Below are positions 23,553-26,550 of a stretch of DNA of 26,550 nt, piece by piece. Position 1 is the stretch's first letter, and every line of letters begins with the position of its first letter. The stretch lies in contig CALESB010000013.1 in assembly GCA_937906995.1 (NCBI GenBank), positions 1 to 26,550 of the forward strand, in the 5' to 3' direction. The position numbers and the translations under genes are program-made. The notes beneath the pieces were generated by a model. It was not told the DNA's origin and searched no databases. It saw only the letters and a program-made list of their open reading frames with translations. The stretch comes from an uncultured Sutterella sp. (GTDB taxonomy: Bacteria > Pseudomonadota > Gammaproteobacteria > Burkholderiales > Burkholderiaceae_F).

Positions 23553-25088
23553 TTATGCTTTTTCGAAGCGCTTTAAAATACGAGGCGCGACAGCACCTAC
23601 GGCAAACATCAAAAGTGCGCACAATAAAGCGATCCAATTACCGAATCGAACATAAGGTGTCGGCTCTCCTGTCACTGTTTGAACTTTGACATCTAAGACC
23701 GATTCAATATCCGTTTCCAAGCGAGAAACCACTTCCCCTTTTTCATTGATCAAACCCGTTACCCCGGAATTTGTCACACTTAAAATCGGGCGAGCTGTCT
23801 CAAGTGCACGCATTCTTGAAATTTGGAAGTGTTGCTCTGCTGCCTTTTGTGGCCCAAACCACTTTAAGTTTGATAAGTTAATCAACCATTGCGGATTACC
23901 ATCCTTCCAAGCATCAATCCACTCTTCACCGAAAAGATTTTCATAGCAAAGATTCACACTGGCAGGATGCCCCGCTAACATCATCAACGGTTGATCTGCT
24001 GCGCCGGGCTTTTGGTTACTCATAGGAATTCGCATTGACTCAATAAACCAATTAAACCCCCAGGGCACAAATTCGCCAAAAGGCACCAAGTGGCGCTTTT
24101 CGTAATGTTGCAACTGGCCTAAATCATTAAGGGCTATCGCAGAATTGCTGAAATCACCGTTTTTGTCTTGCCAGAATGCATTAAAAAGTACCGTCTTCTT
24201 TTCATCCTTTGTCCAAGCCTTCAAGCGCTCGATTTCTCGAGTTGGGAAGTGCTGTAATGCAATCGGGTAGGCAGATTCCGGTAACATGACCACATCAACC
24301 GGAACCTTTTCAGCAGAGACCTGATCCAAATAAAAATACATCTCGTCAAAGCGCTCACTGATGGACTGCTGCAATAAACGAGGCTCGAAATTTGGTTGCA
24401 CTAAGCGTACTGAGACTTCTCCAGCGGGCTTTGTCCAAGGCATTGACTGTCCAGTCAAACCCAACATAAAAATACAAACAGCCAGAATCGCCATACTAGC
24501 TCGATTGACCCATTGTCCACGAGCGGCCCAAATTGCACCAATCAAACCACATAACCAAACCGTGCCTAAAAGCACACCGAAACTCCCCAAAAACGGTGCA
24601 ATACCGCTTAGCGGAGAATCGACCATTGCATAGGCGGGATTCATCCAAGGAAAGCCCGTCAAAAGCCAGCCTCTTAGCCACTCCATGATCGTGAATGCCG
24701 CAGGAATCGTCGCGCACAAACGCATCATTGGATCTTTAGTGACGGCATTTGCTGCAACAAAACCCGCAATGGGATAAAGGGATAAAAAGAGCGAGAAACA
24801 ACACGTTGTCACATACGTCCACTCCAAAGGCATGTAGCCATAGTAATACATGCTAAAGTAAACCCAATTAATGCCTGTGACAAACCACCCAAAACCAAAA
24901 GCAGCAGCCCAAAGAGCTGTTTGCCAAAGTTTTTGAGTGTGTGCAATTAAGTAAAAAATAACCGTTAATGCAGCTGCCGCATAGAGCGGTTGGTTCGCGG
25001 GCGCAAAGGCACTGGATAAGCACACACCGCTCGCAAAAGCTAAGACAATACGAAAAAGATAGAATTTTTGTTCAGGTTTTAGGATCAC
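23553..25088 (-). CDS. lnt: Apolipoprotein N-acyltransferase
   Basis: Lnt adds the third acyl chain to diacylated lipoproteins at the inner membrane, needed for Lol sorting of lipoproteins such as Pal. The 511-residue protein has about seven membrane segments (about 10-210, plus one at the C-terminus near 480-500) and a periplasmic nitrilase-like domain. The catalytic triad is visible as Glu271 (MLPESAYP), Lys331 (YEKRHLVPFGEFVPWG) and Cys381 (VNLCYENLFG). FPWMNPAYA and SVTNSGVTGLI are further family blocks. The start is a GTG that overlaps the corC stop by 4 bases (GTGA), so the two are coupled. Confidence 0.97.
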   Translation of the reverse strand: MILKPEQKFYLFRIVLAFASGVCLSSAFAPANQPLYAAAALTVIFYLIAHTQKLWQTALWAAAFGFGWFVTGINWVYFSMYYYGYMPLEWTYVTTCCFSLFLSLYPIAGFVAANAVTKDPMMRLCATIPAAFTIMEWLRGWLLTGFPWMNPAYAMVDSPLSGIAPFLGSFGVLLGTVWLCGLIGAIWAARGQWVNRASMAILAVCIFMLGLTGQSMPWTKPAGEVSVRLVQPNFEPRLLQQSISERFDEMYFYLDQVSAEKVPVDVVMLPESAYPIALQHFPTREIERLKAWTKDEKKTVLFNAFWQDKNGDFSNSAIALNDLGQLQHYEKRHLVPFGEFVPWGFNWFIESMRIPMSNQKPGAADQPLMMLAGHPASVNLCYENLFGEEWIDAWKDGNPQWLINLSNLKWFGPQKAAEQHFQISRMRALETARPILSVTNSGVTGLINEKGEVVSRLETDIESVLDVKVQTVTGEPTPYVRFGNWIALLCALLMFAVGAVAPRILKRFEKA

Positions 25089-25984
25089 TTTTGACCTACT
25101 TTCTCATCAATATGGGTAAGCTCTTCTAAAGGCGTTACTCTCTCCACCTTCAGTAAGCGGACTTGTCGTTCGTCTGCACGTAAAACCGTAAATCGAAAAG
25201 CTCCAATAACCACAGACTCGCCCGTCTTTGGCATATGTTCCAACCGGTCCGCAATAAGACCGCCAATGGTTTCACAATGGCAGCCCTCTTCTTCATTGAT
25301 TCGCGTATCAAAATAAGCGTCAAACTGTTCAATCTCAGTGAGTGCTTTCACTCGCCAACAAGCGTGTTTAGCATCTTCCAAGATGTTGTCTGCATCTTCG
25401 TCAACTTCATCGAATTCATCATCAATTTCACCGACGATTTGCTCTAATACATCTTCAATCGTAATAAGACCAGATACACAACCAAACTCATCGACCACAA
25501 TTGCCATATGGTTACGCTCTAGCTTGAAGTCTCTTAAGAGCTCATCTAGTGGCATGCTTTCTGGAATGTATTTAACCGCACGGAGGTGCTCTTTTGCTTG
25601 AAAGTTGGGATCAACCAAAAGATGCAACAGTACTTTGGCGTGCAAGATACCAAGAATGTTGTCACGATCACCATCGGCAATGACAGGGAAACGCGAGTGT
25701 TCCGTTTCTACCATGCGAGGCAACCACTCTTGCTGTGGCTCACTTAAATCCACAAATTGAATTTGAGAGCGAGGTACCATCAAATCACAAGCTCTCAAAT
25801 TGGAAAAGCGCATCACGCCTTCCATCATCTGCAAGGCATTATCATCAATGAGCTTTTGCTCATTGGCTTCATGCAATGTGTCGATAAAATCTTCTCGAGT
25901 AGGAGTATGAAAGATCACCGAAAGACGTTCTAATAAAGAACGGTGCTGTCGAGGGCCTGATTGCGATGGAGGTTCGTGACTCAT
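25085..25984 (-). CDS. corC: CorC/HlyC-family CBS-domain protein (YbeX-like)
   Basis: A 299-residue soluble protein without membrane segments. It has a CBS pair at about 62-185 (LMVPRSQIQFVDL, EHSRFPVIADGDRDNILGILHAKVL, NHMAIVVDEFGCVSGLITIEDVLEQIVGEIDDEFD) and a C-terminal CorC/HlyC transporter-associated domain (about 205-290: CHCETIGGLIADRLEHMPKTGESV, FTVLRADERQVRLLKV). This is the short YbeX form, which in proteobacteria lies before lnt. It has been tied to magnesium and cobalt efflux and to ribosome metabolism, but its exact role is unsettled. The usual upstream neighbours ybeZ and ybeY are not present; a transporter remnant stands there. No clear Shine-Dalgarno is seen, but a good promoter lies about 30 bases upstream of the start. 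Confidence 0.93.
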   Translation of the reverse strand: MSHEPPSQSGPRQHRSLLERLSVIFHTPTREDFIDTLHEANEQKLIDDNALQMMEGVMRFSNLRACDLMVPRSQIQFVDLSEPQQEWLPRMVETEHSRFPVIADGDRDNILGILHAKVLLHLLVDPNFQAKEHLRAVKYIPESMPLDELLRDFKLERNHMAIVVDEFGCVSGLITIEDVLEQIVGEIDDEFDEVDEDADNILEDAKHACWRVKALTEIEQFDAYFDTRINEEEGCHCETIGGLIADRLEHMPKTGESVVIGAFRFTVLRADERQVRLLKVERVTPLEELTHIDEKVGQK

Positions 25985-26014
25985 TGATTTAATAAATTAG
26001 AAAATAAGTTCTAA

Positions 26015-26043
26015 ATAATAACAATCCCCCACCTAATAAGCAA
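26015..26043 (-). promoter_or_regulatory. Predicted promoter of corC-lnt
   Basis: On the minus strand TTGCTT (26043-26038) and TATTAT (26020-26015) are separated by exactly 17 bases, and the -10 is preceded by TG plus one base, an extended -10. The predicted start of transcription would be about 25 bases upstream of the corC ATG. Confidence 0.6.
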
Positions 26044-26091
26044 TAAAACGCCAATGAAAACAAGAGGTTTTCCTTATATTAGGGAGAAATA

Positions 26092-26502
26092 CTAGCCCGC
26101 CAAACTGATAAGAGCAACCCCCAAAGTCATACCAAGGACACCAAACAAGCGCGTTATTGTTAGGCGCTCTTTTAAAAGTAGGCCCCCAACAATCACCCCT
26201 AGCATCATTCCAACCTCACGCGTTGGTGCAACATAAGCTAATGGTGCTTGCGTCATAGCAAAAAGAACCAATATAAAAGCCAAGGGCGAGCCGACGCTAA
26301 CAACAGCTAAACTTTTTCGAATCTGGGCTGAAGTGAAAAGCTCTTTTATCTCGTCCCTCCAACCTTTTTTCATCACGATAAAGGGCGTAAAAACCAAGGC
26401 TCTTACAAAAAGAGAAGGGAAATAAAAAGTAATAGGATTTAATCCTGTTGCTTGCTGAACAGCAAAGGCATCACAAAAGGTATAGCCCGCAATAAATAAC
26501 CG
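26092..26502 (-). pseudogene. EamA/DMT-family transporter, C-terminal half only
   Basis: The open frame from 26502 down encodes about 136 residues that match the second EamA repeat: LFIAGYTFCDAFAVQQATG, then PLAYVAPTREVGMMLGVIVG followed by GLLLKERLTITRLFGVLGMTLGVALISLAG, with about four to five membrane segments. Full EamA transporters are about 290 residues with two such repeats. Here the frame is closed by a TAA at 26503-26505, a second in-frame TAA 12 bases further upstream, and stops in the other two minus frames before the window edge. No ATG or GTG lies near the upstream end of the frame; the first candidates are a TTG and an ATG well inside. I read it as a remnant that lost its N-terminal half. 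A single frameshift just outside the window edge cannot be fully excluded. Confidence 0.7.
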
Positions 26503-26550
26503 TTAGGGAAAATCTAATTAAACCCAACTAAGCATATTTAAAAAACATAC

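Noticed and set aside
1..26550. CRISPR arrays, tRNA or rRNA genes, and prophage or toxin-antitoxin modules.
   Set aside because: Read through on both strands: no regularly spaced repeats, no tRNA cloverleaf, and no such protein families were seen. A tRNAscan and CRISPR finder run would be a firmer test.

Overview
This window looks like the chromosome of a betaproteobacterium of moderate GC content, probably Burkholderiales. A gut-type Sutterellaceae-like organism is my best guess from gene order and protein style, but no rRNA is present to settle it. Nearly everything is core housekeeping or cell-envelope biology: 20 protein-coding genes or gene remnants, packed tightly, with several clear intrinsic terminators. 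I found no tRNA, rRNA, CRISPR array, prophage or secretion system.

Layout, left to right. (1) The left edge (1-518, minus) holds the N-terminal part of a TnpB (IS200/IS605-type) protein, preceded by two hairpins that may belong to the left end of the element. (2) 638-4051, minus: a TerC/YjbE-type membrane protein, the kleisin ScpA, and a large-form malic enzyme. (3) 4172-6731, minus: tolB-pal-cpoB, the periplasmic half of the Tol-Pal envelope-constriction system, without tolQRA beside it. (4) 6875-9825, minus: dusB-fis-purH (tRNA dihydrouridine synthase, nucleoid protein Fis, last two steps of IMP synthesis). (5) 9986-11716, minus: murU and amgK, the cell-wall recycling shunt from MurNAc to UDP-MurNAc. 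(6) Divergent from amgK, 11861-17269, plus: lptD-surA-pdxA-rsmA, a translationally coupled operon for LPS export, outer-membrane protein folding, vitamin B6 synthesis and 16S rRNA dimethylation. (7) 17326-20408, minus: a MATE transporter with a structured leader, then a YgjP-like metallopeptidase whose start overlaps the end of a PlsC-type acyltransferase. (8) 20478-23491, minus: glyQ-glyS, the two subunits of glycyl-tRNA synthetase. (9) 23553-25984, minus: corC-lnt (CBS-pair protein, apolipoprotein N-acyltransferase). (10) The right edge carries the C-terminal half of an EamA/DMT transporter that looks decayed.

Functionally the window is dominated by the Gram-negative envelope: Lnt matures lipoproteins such as Pal, SurA helps fold outer-membrane proteins including LptD, Tol-Pal-CpoB couples outer-membrane constriction to peptidoglycan synthesis, and AmgK/MurU recycle peptidoglycan sugar. 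Several start codons were reassigned (scpA, pal, cpoB, amgK, surA, rsmA, glyQ) from ribosome-binding sites, hairpin positions and overlaps.

No clearly new multi-gene system is visible. The observations most worth checking are regulatory or structural: the ~150-nt leader of the MATE gene with mutually exclusive hairpins, mirror-image -10 elements between amgK and lptD, a terminator-like hairpin in the dusB leader, a twin-arginine-like signal on TolB, an LptD with only two mature cysteines, and apparent loss of gmhB from the glyS-plsC neighbourhood.
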